The notes beneath the pieces are model-generated. The model was not told the DNA's origin and ran no database searches. It saw nothing but the letters and a program-made list of their open reading frames with translations. Shown in pieces: positions 35,392 to 48,975 of a DNA stretch of 64,000 nt. The stretch lies in assembly GCA_004352715.1 (NCBI GenBank), contig SCFE01000116.1, positions 859,705-923,704 of the forward strand, read 5' to 3'. Both the position numbers and the translations under genes were made by a program. Origin of the DNA: Hofstenia miamia (Eukaryota; Xenacoelomorpha; Acoela). The stretch's first letter is position 1; each line of letters begins with the position of its first letter.

Positions 35392-36156
35392 TTAAAACAA
35401 AATAGAATATGTTCCAATTACGTCAGAGATACACAGACGGTCAAAGTATACAATTACATCATAGCCATGCCAGACATGCCCGCCAGGGTCAAAGGTAAAA
35501 AATATCCACGTAATGCGACCCTGTCTTACTACTATTGACACATTCCCATATTCTGTCCGCCCTTTTGCATCACTTGGCCCATGACAGCTTATTAGCCTTA
35601 ATGGATGCCTCCAGTTTTCTAGAATAGTAATGGAATATGCGTTGTTCTTACCAAAATACAGCTGCCTTTTCTCATATAACCTCTTTAACAGTGGTGTGAT
35701 CAAGGCAGGATCAGTGTCACTTACCACTACTTGCTCATGGCGAAAAACACTAAGTGTTTCTTCCACGATACGGTAAAAAATATCTACGTTTTGATCCAAG
35801 TCTCTCGCAGAGTACATTGGTGAAAAGTCCACATTGGCCACCTTGCGCACAAAATTTTGAACATGTGAGCTGCGCATATTGTATAGCAAGTGTGGAATTC
35901 TACCAGTAACTTGTGGATTGCCATGTTGCTCAGCGACGCATACAGAGTACGTACTAAGTCCCAGAGTTGGTAGAACTTGGCCAGGAGAGCTGTTGTTGCT
36001 AACAGTAATTTGGTCCATTGTTACGCCACCATGTGTTTTTAGCTTAATACATTTCGACATGCCAATTTCTCTCATGATGATATTCAGGTGCAAATTGGTG
36101 AAAGATTGATTAAAGTCGCCCGCAATGACAATAGTAAGATTTGGATTATCTAGCAA
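35392..36156 (-). pseudogene. LINE endonuclease and linker fragment
   Basis: An open frame of 254 codons. The start NLTIVIAGDFNQSF is the GDFN block of the APE-type endonuclease, followed by GGVTMDQITVS. Further on, SDTDPALITPLLKRLYEKRQ is the linker before the reverse transcriptase (usually D.PW.T..LK.L...R). The frame is open but ends without any reverse-transcriptase domain, and its 5' end is cut by the Tc1 remnant at 36157. The openness may be chance or recent origin. I would treat it as a truncated non-LTR copy. Confidence 0.65.
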
Positions 36157-36923
36157 GTGCTCATAACAAACTTATCTCAACATCAACAGCGTACGGAGCA
36201 CTTTCAAAGGCAGGGATTTGTAAAAAAAACGTGCGAAGAAAATGCAACTATTGGCACAAAAACAGAAAGAGGACCTGGTATAAAATACAAACAAAACTAT
36301 GTTCTCATTAAGGCATACGTCACTAAGCTAACTTTGTTGAGTAGAGCAAAACCACTAAACAAACGATGGGGTCCTTCCTTTGTTCCTGATGGTCTGGGGC
36401 TGCCTTAGCAAGTTAGGGAGTGCCCTACTCACATTTCTAGCAAAAAACACTCGCCTCAATACTGAGGATTACATTAAGATAATCAATCAGAAGCTGGTGA
36501 CACTCATGGATATTCATCAGTATAGCATTGTTATGCAGGATGGGACACCATGTCATCATGCTAAGATCGTGATGAAGTGGTTCAAGTGGTAGAGCATCAG
36601 GCTCCTGGTTTGAACTGGGAGCTCCCCAGATTGAGAAACTGGTCATAAAACAGCAGCTGATCAACTTGGATTATCTAAAATCAGCCATTTTGCATTCTTG
36701 AACAACTGAGATTCCAGAAGAGTATTGTGTGGTTTTAGCGGAGAGTTTTCATCGTCAAGTTCAGACAGTCATCAAGGCATGTAGCAGGCCAAAGAGGTAT
36801 TGAGAAACTATTCCTTTGATTTATTTTGAATTTTTTATTTGTTTTTCTTTTGTATATTTATATTTGAGTCAGTTTTTCCTTTCATTTCAATGCTTCTCCT
36901 GGTGGTCTTAAACTTTTGGCGGG

Positions 36924-36925
<2 letters not shown>
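36157..36925 (+). pseudogene. Second Tc1-like transposase, 5'-truncated and degenerate
   Basis: Recoverable blocks: ALSKAGICKKNVRRKC near 36200, then LMVWGCLSKLGSALLTFLAK (36383-36445), NTEDYIKIINQKL, and YSIVMQDGTPCHHAKIVMKWF (36520-36585), which holds the second catalytic Asp. A degraded C-terminus EYCVVLAESFHRQVQTVIKA ends in a stop near 36801. A right-end repeat (TTAAACTTTTGGCGGGGAC at 36908-36926) runs into (TA)n, as in Tc1 termini; the left terminus is missing. It belongs to a different family from the Tc1 copy at 1242-2245. Confidence 0.75.
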
Positions 36926-36926
<1 letters not shown>

Positions 36927-36960
<34 letters not shown>

Positions 36961-37410
36961 NNNNNNNNNNNNNNNNNNNNNNNNNNNNNNNNNNNNNNNN
37001 NNNNNNNNNNNNNNNNNNNNNNNNNNNNNNNNNNNNNNNNNNNNNNNNNNNNNNNNNNNNNNNNNNNNNNNNNNNNNNNNNNNNNNNNNNNNNNNNNNNN
37101 NNNNNNNNNNNNNNNNNNNNNNNNNNNNNNNNNNNNNNNNNNNNNNNNNNNNNNNNNNNNNNNNNNNNNNNNNNNNNNNNNNNNNNNNNNNNNNNNNNNN
37201 NNNNNNNNNNNNNNNNNNNNNNNNNNNNNNNNNNNNNNNNNNNNNNNNNNNNNNNNNNNNNNNNNNNNNNNNNNNNNNNNNNNNNNNNNNNNNNNNNNNN
37301 NNNNNNNNNNNNNNNNNNNNNNNNNNNNNNNNNNNNNNNNNNNNNNNNNNNNNNNNNNNNNNNNNNNNNNNNNNNNNNNNNNNNNATATATATATATATA
37401 TATATATATA
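36927..37410. other. 425-N gap inside (TA)n microsatellite
   Basis: N run 36961-37385 with alternating TA on both sides (36927-36957 and 37386-37410), so the gap was probably caused by the microsatellite. Confidence 0.95.
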
Positions 37411-37691
37411 GCTCACGTGGACTTCTGCTTAATTCCCGCCATGTGAACTTAACCTAGACAAGCTCTTTTGTCCTTTTCAGATTTGTCAAAAGGCATTATG
37501 ACAACTGATAATGATTTAACAAATTTATTGCACTTTTTACAATCTATAAAAATTATTATTTGTATAATGATAGAAAAATATTAATCAAAATGTTTTTCTT
37601 TCTATTTCTTCTTTATAATTGAATTTTCGTCAATTATGCCACAAAACCACTTCTACATGTAGAGGACAATTACATGGAGGTAGACATAATA
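37411..37691. other. AT-rich intergenic DNA
   Basis: Nothing recognised. Confidence 0.4.
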
Positions 37692-38262
37692 AGTTCGTTA
37701 AATTTATTGTCGTATGCTAATAAACTATATACGTAAATTTAATTTTGTAATATTGTATTCGTAAGACTGTGTTTGTATTTATATATTCGTAAATGTATTT
37801 TCGTAATATTTAATTTCGTAAAATAATTTCGTAAATGTTGTTATCAAAATAGGATTTTGGGTGAGGGTTTAGGTCTATAAAATAGTACAAAAATAAGGGT
37901 TTGGGTTAGAGTTTAAGTATAAGAAAATTTATTTTGGACTTGGGTTAGGGTTTAGGTTTATAAAACAATAAAGAAATAAGCTTTTGAGTTAGGGTTTAGG
38001 TCTATAAATAATGCAAAAATAGGGTTTTGGGTTAGGGTTCAGGTTTATAAAATATCAATGGCACTATATACGTTGTTATACTAAGTTAATCTTACGATGA
38101 TACATTTATATATTTAGTCTTACAAACACAGTTTTACGAAAATGATTTACGAAAGTAATAATTACGAATACTGTATTACAAATACGAACAGAATTTACAA
38201 ATGTAATATTATGAACACAATTTTACGAACATAAAATTAGGAACAGAGTTTTACGTACCGTA
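37692..38262. mobile_element. Foldback element with CGTAA / TTACG arrays and TTAGGGTTTAGG core
   Basis: The left arm (37692-37845) contains at least six ATTCGTAA-like words (TACGTAAAT, ATTCGTAAG, ATTCGTAAAT, TTTCGTAAT, TTTCGTAAA twice). The right arm (38088-38262) contains at least six opposite-strand TTACGAA-like words. The core (37855-38055) has about four units of GGTTAGGGTTTAGGTCTATA. The symmetric, multi-motif arms are typical of foldback or subterminal-repeat elements. No ORF. The core unit is shared with 7140-7460. Confidence 0.65.
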
Positions 38263-38415
38263 TTATGGCATCCCTTAAATGGCACAAACGCCTAGGTTCC
38301 TGAAGACAGAACCAGCAGAACATCACATGTGAATATTTGACAAATTTCATAAGTGCACTTATGTATGAAATTATATTGCCTAGTCCATTTAACCTCAAAG
38401 AAATTAGACTATCAG

Positions 38416-38450
<35 letters not shown>

Positions 38451-39965
38451 NNNNNNNNNNNNNNNNNNNNNNNNNNNNNNNNNNNNNNNNNNNNNNNNNN
38501 NNNNNNNNNNNNNNNNNNNNNNNNNNNNNNNNNNNNNNNNNNNNNNNNNNNNNNNNNNNNNNNNNNNNNNNNNNNNNNNNNNNNNNNNNNNNNNNNNNNN
38601 NNNNNNNNNNNNNNNNNNNNNNNNNNNNNNNNNNNNNNNNNNNNNNNNNNNNNNNNNNNNNNNNNNNNNNNNNNNNNNNNNNNNNNNNNNNNNNNNNNNN
38701 NNNNNNNNNNNNNNNNNNNNNNNNNNNNNNNNNNNNNNNNNNNNNNNNNNNNNNNNNNNNNNNNNNNNNNNNNNNNNNNNNNNNNNNNNNNNNNNNNNNN
38801 NNNNNNNNNNNNNNNNNNNNNNNNNNNNNNNNNNNNNNNNNNNNNNNNNNNNNNNNNNNNNNNNNNNNNNNNNNNNNNNNNNNNNNNNNNNNNNNNNNNN
38901 NNNNNNNNNNNNNNNNNNNNNNNNNNNNNNNNNNNNNNNNNNNNNNNNNNNNNNNNNNNNNNNNNNNNNNNNNNNNNNNNNNNNNNNNNNNNNNNNNNNN
39001 NNNNNNNNNNNNNNNNNNNNNNNNNNNNNNNNNNNNNNNNNNNNNNNNNNNNNNNNNNNNNNNNNNNNNNNNNNNNNNNNNNNNNNNNNNNNNNNNNNNN
39101 NNNNNNNNNNNNNNNNNNNNNNNNNNNNNNNNNNNNNNNNNNNNNNNNNNNNNNNNNNNNNNNNNNNNNNNNNNNNNNNNNNNNNNNNNNNNNNNNNNNN
39201 NNNNNNNNNNNNNNNNNNNNNNNNNNNNNNNNNNNNNNNNNNNNNNNNNNNNNNNNNNNNNNNNNNNNNNNNNNNNNNNNNNNNNNNNNNNNNNNNNNNN
39301 NNNNNNNNNNNNNNNNNNNNNNNNNNNNNNNNNNNNNNNNNNNNNNNNNNNNNNNNNNNNNNNNNNNNNNNNNNNNNNNNNNNNNNNNNNNNNNNNNNNN
39401 NNNNNNNNNNNNNNNNNNNNNNNNNNNNNNNNNNNNNNNNNNNNNNNNNNATTGCCAAACTTGCACTCGGAATAAATACGCGAATAAATGTTAACGGTGA
39501 AGTTTACGTTAAAAGCCTGTTTTTTACGCAAAGGTTTACAGTATATTTAACGGTTATTATGACATCACATTGCAGCTGAATACTACAAATAGCTTATTGC
39601 GAAGCATTTCAATTCTGCATATTTCAAACATATCTATGCATATAAACTTAGGCAGACATTGAGCTATTTAATTAATCTTTTGCATTAATAATTGTGAGAA
39701 ACATAGTCTCTAATGCGATTAAGTAGTTATGAATGAAAATTTGAAATCCCTAAAGTTTTAAGTATGTATATATTCAGCATGCTACATATTTGGAAAATTG
39801 CCATTTTTGCTTCTTACAGCTCTAAATGAAACCAAATTAATATAGATATTTTATTCAGTGTTTTATTAATAAATTGCAGAATTATAAACTTTCACTCAAA
39901 ATAATATATTCTGCGCATAGACATAGAATAATTAAATGTATTAATCGCACAAGTATCACTTTATA
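38263..39965. other. Spacer with (TA)n and a 1000-N gap
   Basis: (TA)n at 38417-38450 runs straight into N at 38451-39450. The remaining unique sequence has no supported gene. Confidence 0.8.
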
Positions 39966-41283
39966 TATGGTGTGTCTGAAAAGTTCTCAGACTATCTCGG
40001 TAATTATTATATAAAGCAGCAATGCACACCGACAGCATATGCATGCAGTAGAGTGACGAATACATATCTGAGTGACAATGACTCATTACTGATAACAGCT
40101 CATGCGCTTAGCAGAGAATCATTTTTATACATGTGATTTTATCTAGTGCGTCAATTCAATAATGCTCTCTAAAGAGAATATTCGAGCTTACATTTTCATC
40201 GAATCTCGACGGGGAGTCAGTGCTACAGCAGTCTATCGACAACTACAGGAGGCTAACCTGGACAACACGCCATCTCGTGCTACAGTTTTTGACTGGTACA
40301 GTCGCTTAACTGCAGGCAGGAATTCATTTAAGGACGATCCGAGATCAGGTCGACCCTCTGCAGTCACAACAGAAGCGAACGTTATTAGGATTCGAAAAAT
40401 GATAGAAGACGATGCCCATGTCAGCCTCAGGTGTATAGCCTCTACGCTGGACATTGCAAAGATGCAGCAAGATCAGTTCTCACCGACAACCTCGTATTGC
40501 ACAAGGTCTGCTCGCAATGGATTCCTCACCACCTTACAGAGGCGAACAAGCAAGCTCATCTCGAATGTGGTAGCACGTTTCCAAACTCATTCTTTAGCAG
40601 ACTGTTGCAAATATTGGTGCACGGAGGATGAGACGTGGGCACTGTTTAACACTCCCAACACTAAAGCGCAAAACATGGTGTGGCTTGCTGCTAAACAGCC
40701 AAAACCGACGGTGGTGCGGCCTCAACTGACAAATCGCAAAGCGCTTCTACTCCTTGCTTACACGGCAGATGGCAAGATTTCTATAGATGCGGTGGAACCA
40801 CGTGAGACTGTCGATTCTGAGCGTTATGTCACTTTTGTCAAACACACTGGAGACAAGTGGCGAAAGCTGCGTACACGCCCAACCAACCTGTCTTCCCTCT
40901 GGTGGCAACACGATAATGCGCGCTGTCACTCATCAGTGGAAACCAACCAATTCTTTCAACGACGGGGTGTCACACTTATTAAACAGCCGCCATATAGTCC
41001 TGACCTGAACCTCTGCGATCGCTGGGTCAACAAAATTCTGAAACAGGCATTCAGGACAGTTCAGTTTTCCAGTGGTGCAGAGATAGCGGATTACGCGACG
41101 CAGGCGCTCAGGCAGCAATCAGAAGAAAGGATGACAGCGGAACTTAAGCGGTTGATAGACTATTGCCAGTTGGTTATTGCATGTGGTGGTGACTATGCTT
41201 TATAAAATGAAAGTCATTATTTTTGAATTTTTCATAGTTATTGTTTTATCGAGGCAGTCTGAGAACTTTTCAAACACACCATA
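39966..41283 (+). mobile_element. mariner element, copy 2 (1318 bp)
   Basis: Inverted ends TATGGTGTGTCTGAAAAGTT with TA duplications at 39964-39965 and 41284-41285. The right end has one mismatch (CAAACACACC instead of CAGACACACC). Otherwise it is nearly identical to copy 1. Confidence 0.95.
40162..41205 (+). CDS. mariner transposase, 347 codons, open but with an out-of-frame middle
   Basis: The frame runs from MLSKENIRAYIFIESRRGVS to LVIACGGDYAL, about the normal mariner length (345). Catalytic blocks CTEDETWALF, WWQHDNARCHSS and NLCDRW are present with D34D spacing, plus DDPRSGRPS in the N-terminal half. However, residues of roughly 100-136 (MQQDQFSPTTS... to ...KLISN) are not mariner-like: the conserved ARSVLTDNL...KVCSQW block sits in another frame. 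It starts at the same shift seen in copy 1, and an 11-bp deletion near 40567 returns the frame. The ORF is therefore open by compensation and probably makes an inactive protein lacking the domain linker. Confidence 0.85.
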   Translation: MLSKENIRAYIFIESRRGVSATAVYRQLQEANLDNTPSRATVFDWYSRLTAGRNSFKDDPRSGRPSAVTTEANVIRIRKMIEDDAHVSLRCIASTLDIAKMQQDQFSPTTSYCTRSARNGFLTTLQRRTSKLISNVVARFQTHSLADCCKYWCTEDETWALFNTPNTKAQNMVWLAAKQPKPTVVRPQLTNRKALLLLAYTADGKISIDAVEPRETVDSERYVTFVKHTGDKWRKLRTRPTNLSSLWWQHDNARCHSSVETNQFFQRRGVTLIKQPPYSPDLNLCDRWVNKILKQAFRTVQFSSGAEIADYATQALRQQSEERMTAELKRLIDYCQLVIACGGDYAL

Positions 41284-41769
41284 TACAATCAACAACTTCT
41301 TCTAGAAAACAACATTACCAGTTTCTCTTTAAATGATTAAAAATTTTATTATTGTACATTTATTTACAAAAGAATATTGTAATTTAGTGATGATTGTTAA
41401 AACTAATACGATAATATTTCTTAAATGGTGTATTCGCAATGAGACGATTCTCAACACAAGCAAAGTTTCATTGTGTTTGGTAGACCTGCGCCTAATGATT
41501 TCTTTACAATTGATTTTGAATCACTTTATGCTTCTTCAGTTGTAAAGGATCTCTGTTTTGACTGAGTGATGACCTAAAATGGAAAGTGCATATCACAAAA
41601 AGGCTTAAAATATGCTATGTTATATTAATTGAACTTCGCAAAAACATTAGACTAAAAGAGATATACATGTATTTCTCTCAATTTGAGCATTGTCAATTTA
41701 TAAAAATTCCGTCTAAATATGCATTATTTAATTAAAATATATTATTATGCAATTAGAGATAATTTATGC
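41284..41769. other. AT-rich spacer
   Basis: 41655-41769 is similar to 44741-44855 and may be the untranslated tail of the Penelope-like copies (ATGCATTATTTAATTAA shared). Confidence 0.5.
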
Positions 41770-42300
41770 TGATATATGTGTAATCATCTTTGGTGTTAAG
41801 ACTTGGTCGCATTGATCTTATGTAAATACATTCGATTACTTTTAAATTGTAGGGGATGGTAGATTTTAAAACTTTGATGTCATAATTTAATTCACACTTA
41901 CTTAGGTGTTCTGATATTATTGACTTAGTTTCCTGTTCTTTTATTCTTCTGCTTATTTGTCTGCTACTATATCCAATATAATCTTCACCACAGGTGCAAT
42001 TGATTTTTTAGATAACATTTGGATTATCGGATATCTTTGTCATTGATTTTAAGTGTAGATTTTGGCTAAGCTTTCGCGTTGTAGATCGTAAATCGTTATG
42101 TCTTTGCTTCTTAAAATTTCTATTACTATGTCTATTGCTTTTTCTAGAGGAACATTGGTGTATGAACTGTTGATGTCGTATATTATAAACTTATCGCACC
42201 TTGTTTCATAATATGATCAGAAAATGTTTTTGAATTCGTGTTTATTTTTGCTTCTGGTAATTTGCATAATATATCATTTAGAGTGTTCCAGTTACCACAT
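41770..42300 (-). pseudogene. Penelope-like element remnant (RT motif and GIY-YIG endonuclease)
   Basis: Minus-strand reading gives KFIIYDINSSYTNVPLEKAI, matching the D.SLYTN(I/V)P reverse-transcriptase motif of Penelope-like elements, near 42130-42205. Then, after loss of most of the RT, comes NCTCGEDYIGYSSRQISRRI (42000-41940), the GIY-YIG endonuclease signature (C.CG..YIG.T.R....RI), followed by SIISEHLSKC and IYIRSMRPSLNTK, the usual end of the domain. At least one frameshift and one stop are present, and the reverse-transcriptase catalytic centre is deleted. It is non-functional. Confidence 0.75.
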
Positions 42301-42951
42301 AACTTAAACTATACCATGTATGCATCTGAAAGCTGGTATCTATCCAATGTAGTATTCCAAAAGCTTGAAACTTTCCAATATAGATGCCTGAAGTAGATTC
42401 GCAATAGTAGTTCCTATAAAGATCGTCTAATGCAATCAAATATGATGCAAATATTCTGCATCATTTTAAAGATTTATACTGCCCAATAAGCTCCTTGCAG
42501 TCAAGATTTACATTTCGATGAAATTTTTTAATCTTAATTGAGTTTTTTAAGAGTGAACTGAATCCATTATTTTGAAATTTGTAAAAGATCACTATGATCG
42601 TTATAATAATCTTTCTATGTTTTAGAGCCTTTTTTGTACAATTTAAGTATTTTACTACTACAACTACTACAATTAGTAGTAACTACGAAAAGTGTTCTGT
42701 GCTCAAGATAGTTTATCATCAACTCCATTACACTATATTTGGATTAACATCTTTCAGCAACAAAACAAAATTAAATTTTCATGTACAAAAACATGTATTA
42801 AGTTTACAAATGTATTAAGACTATAAATAATGCATCTTTCTTCATTCGAGCTTAGTTATCACCGATAATTGTTTGTTTCTTGGTTACATTTACAAACTAC
42901 AAATAATTTAATAAATATTTTCCTGTACTGTTCTTGAGTTGTACATCTTAA
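42301..42951. other. AT-rich intergenic DNA
   Basis: Short CTACTACAACTAC repeat near 42655; nothing coding recognised. Confidence 0.4.
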
Positions 42952-43746
42952 GGGGGTGCCACACGATTATTGTTTTGACTATAGTCAAAATTGCGGTTTT
43001 GTATTATTTTGCCTATTAGTCAAATATTTTGACTAATAGTCAAAGATATGTGTCTGCGCAAATTTCATTGAATATACATGGAATCTATTAGTATTTTTAA
43101 GTGGAATTGCTATAATTACATATCAAATGTAGGTGACGAAAAATATTTTGACGTCATATCCCACACCAAAGAAAATTGAAAATTCATTGACCATTCATAA
43201 ACAACAAACAAGTGATGCTAGAAAATTATGTAAACATTTAACCCAATTTGTACGTTGCGATCTCTAAAGTAAATTTTACATCATAATGATGTTATCAAAT
43301 CAACCTTTGGAAGAGGCTTTCCGAAGAAATTGATTGCCATTTATATTGCATTCAACAGAATGTTAAAACGAAAAAATATTTTGACATTCTATTACATAAA
43401 AATGAGCCAATAGAGGGTTCATATGCATTTCCCAATGCAAAGTGTATGAAACAGCTCATTCATGTGCGTGCATTATGTAAATATTTAACCCGATTTGCAC
43501 GTTGCAATCCACATGAAGTAATATTGGAAATTATATCAATCTTTATGAAACAGCTGTTGCCAATGAAATTAAGTGAAGAACGCACTAAAGCCAGATCCTT
43601 AATTATATAGTTTATTTATTAATGACATTTAAGATGAAAGTGCAGTTATTTAAAATCAAAATTCCCATTTTCTTTCAAAATTACAATAAGTTGACTATTG
43701 GGAGGTGCCACAATGTTAGTCTTTCGACTATAGTCAAAAAAGTTTT
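42952..43746. repeat. Repeat block with GGTGCCACA...GACTATAGTC modules
   Basis: Two direct copies of GGTGCCACA followed about 15 bp later by the palindrome GACTATAGTCAAAA lie at 42955 and 43703; a third palindrome, GACTAATAGTC, lies at 43031. Inside, a module with TTATGTAAACATTTAACCCA and GTACGTTGCGATC (43228) recurs about 240 bp on as TTATGTAAATATTTAACCCG and GCACGTTGCAATC (43471). Confidence 0.6.
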
Positions 43747-43883
43747 TATTACATTGAACTCATTCCATTGTTTTATTGCATTATTAATAAACGAATGTTA
43801 TTTAATTTTAGATTTATACTTGGTTATAGTAAATTATTTTGTTTTCTTTCAACTTGTTTGAAAATTCTGGGAACTTTATGTAA

Positions 43884-44300
43884 TTACAAGGTGGAAGCAA
43901 TTTTATAAATTTTAGTGGCGGTGTTTATTTGAATTAACTGTTTAGGACTTAGGATTGATTTATAAATACATCTTTTCAAATCTCTAGAATTTCTTTTACA
44001 AACATTCATTTCCCATTTATATTGAATTTCAAGTTTTTTAAATAGTTCTTCGCGTATGTTTGAAAATAAAATACTACTATAATTAAAATGGTTAATTACC
44101 AAAGAAAATAGTAGTTGCAGAATTGCATTTTCTGGGAGTTGGTTTAAAACACGGCTTATAGTTTAGATACCAATAGCAATTTTCATTTGTAATGACTTTA
44201 CATGTTCATTAAATAGTAATTTTGAATCAAATGTAACCCCTAAATATTTAATAGATGAAATTTCGTGAACTTTGGGACTTTTTGCTATCAGAATTTTTTG
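43884..44300 (-). pseudogene. LINE reverse-transcriptase C-terminal fragment
   Basis: Minus-strand reading: SIKYLGVTFDSKLLFNEHVK (44250-44190), then a stop, then ISRVLNQLPENAILQLLFSL and VINHFNYSSILFSNIREELF. The order YLGV..D..L....HV...........LY...I.....Y....W matches the post-palm region of CR1/jockey-type elements. It is truncated at both ends. Confidence 0.65.
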
Positions 44301-44740
44301 TACGTTTTTTCAGTATTTTTAAGACTAAGTTTTTTTAGCATTAATCTATAGATTAATAGTTTACGGAGCTGATACGGTCTTCGAAAATTTAAGTTTCTGT
44401 ATGAATCATTTAAAAACAAATGGCATACCAAATTTGTACTCGGAGCGTGATTTCAAGCCTGGGCCATTTAAACCATAACCTTGTCTGGCCTGTTGTAATT
44501 CGTACAATTCAGACCCGGATCCGTAACATATAATATATGAAATTGATGGGCGCTTGATATTACTATGCCAATTTTTGACAATTGCATTTCTTGTAGACGT
44601 GGATTGAATTGATGTGTAATTAGTCAATTGAATATATTAGTTGACATTGTAATTTAAGAATGTATATTTAGTAAGACAATTTTGAACAATTATATGTCTT
44701 ATTTTTGTTAAGGATCTTTAGTAATTTTAATATAAATATT
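44301..44740. other. Intergenic DNA
   Basis: A 73-codon minus-strand frame at 44406-44627 has no recognisable motif. Nothing else. Confidence 0.4.
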
Positions 44741-45020
44741 TGACTAAATGAGATATATTTCGCTCAACTTAAGCATCGTCAATTTACAAAATTTTCCCCC
44801 TAAATATGCATTATTTAATTAAGACATATATAATTAGACGTTGATTAGAGGTAATTTGTGCTGATATATGTAATCATCTTTGGTGTTGACTTGGTTGCAT
44901 TGATCTTATGTATGTAATTTCGATTACTTAAGTTTTTGGGAATGGTTGATCCTAAAATTTTGATGTCATAATTTAATCCACATTTCCTTAGGTATTCTGA
45001 TATTGCTGACTTAGTTTCGG
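44741..45020 (-). pseudogene. Second Penelope-like 3' fragment
   Basis: About 80-85 percent similar by eye to 41655-41945, covering the last part of the GIY-YIG domain and the trailing sequence. Shared words include CTGATATATG, TAATCATCTTTGGTGTT and GATGTCATAATTTAATyCACA. It is truncated before the YIG motif. Confidence 0.65.
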
Positions 45021-45544
45021 TTATCTTATTCTACGTCGGTGTGCAGATATTTCGGACCTAGGCTCAACAGCCGCGCTCCATTTAGCTTTGTAACCTTTTT
45101 GTACCTCGGATATAAACTGTACTCTTGATGATAAAAATTAATTAAAAATTGTGTATCCGAAAAGCTTAATAATGCGCGCTTTCCCAAAATTAAGAAAAAC
45201 ATCCAGTCTTATTATGTCAAGATTTTAAGTTAATAAAAAACATACATTGTATGCCCGGAATTCAATGAAGGTAGTTGAAATTAAAAAGAACACACTACAC
45301 AGGAGCGGAATTTCCTAATTTAATTTAAAGTTGAACTGATTAGATTGCCACAAATGTTTAGTGTTTGGATCGTATTAATAGTAAATCAACGGCATGACTT
45401 GAATATTAATTATTCCAACAAAGGATAATCCACATTCATGGAAATAAAATGTATTATTTGAAAAACCAATTACAAAGAATTTTGGGTAGTTCTATTAACA
45501 AAACTTACTGAGTTAAAACTCAGCTAATAATTTACAAAACCTAA
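45021..45544. other. 3' flank of HSPA5
   Basis: Presumed 3' UTR and downstream sequence of the minus-strand chaperone gene. I could not place a polyadenylation signal with confidence. Confidence 0.4.
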
Positions 45545-48362
<2,818 letters not shown>

Positions 48363-48464
48363 TGTACACAGATTTCAACCACAAATAAACTCCAAGAAAT
48401 AAATTTCTGACAAGGCTAAATATGAACACTGTCCCGAGCGTTTAATTAAACCTGTCTTTTTGTG

Positions 48465-48492
48465 ATTGGCTTTCACAAATTAGTACACGTCA
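48465..48492 (-). promoter_or_regulatory. CCAAT box and UPR-like TGACGTGT motif upstream of HSPA5
   Basis: On the gene strand TGACGTGT (48485-48492) is followed 15 nt later by CCAAT (48465-48469), about 100-125 bp upstream of the start codon. TGACGTG is the core bound by ATF6/XBP1, and CCAAT is the NF-Y half of the ER-stress element. The arrangement is not the exact CCAAT-N9-CCACG element, so stress control is inference. Confidence 0.5.
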
Positions 48493-48656
48493 GATATAAA
48501 CCAACATTGTTTAACATAAAAATCAAAATTTTCAATTTTATCTTATAATTTTAAAATTGTAGAAGGCTCCATCAATTAATAATTGCTTAGAATACTATGA
48601 TTACAATTATCATTACATTATAGGACAGTTAATAGGATGACAAGTCGGCTAAAAGC

Positions 48657-48975
48657 TGGATTTTCGAGTACTCGGAATGTTAACAACTCGAACTCGAATG
48701 AGTTCGTAAAACTCGATCGGAAAAAACATCACTTAAACTCGAAAATACAGTAAAAATTATTATATTTTAAATTTCAGTTTCTTTATCAATCGCAAAATAT
48801 TATTTTTTAACCTACGAATTTTGGAATTATTGTGAAATAAATATTTTTTACTCTAAAAACTCGGAATTAGAAAAAACTTGATCGAACAAGAAATTTTCTT
48901 CAAAAAACGCCAAAGCTAGAAGTTCGAAGCGTGTTCGTGTTCGAGTTGCTCGCGCAGAATTCGGGTATTTACGTT
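48657..48975 (+). repeat. Copy 3 of the CTCGAACTCGAATGAGTTCG repeat
   Basis: Contains ATTTTCGAGTACTCGGAATG, AACTCGAACTCGAATGAGTT and TTTCTTTATCAATCGCAAAA, matching the complement of 23560-23785. A possible inverted right end near 48923-48975 has GTTCGTGTTCGAGTTGCTCG. It is a MITE-like copy upstream of HSPA5. Confidence 0.55.
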
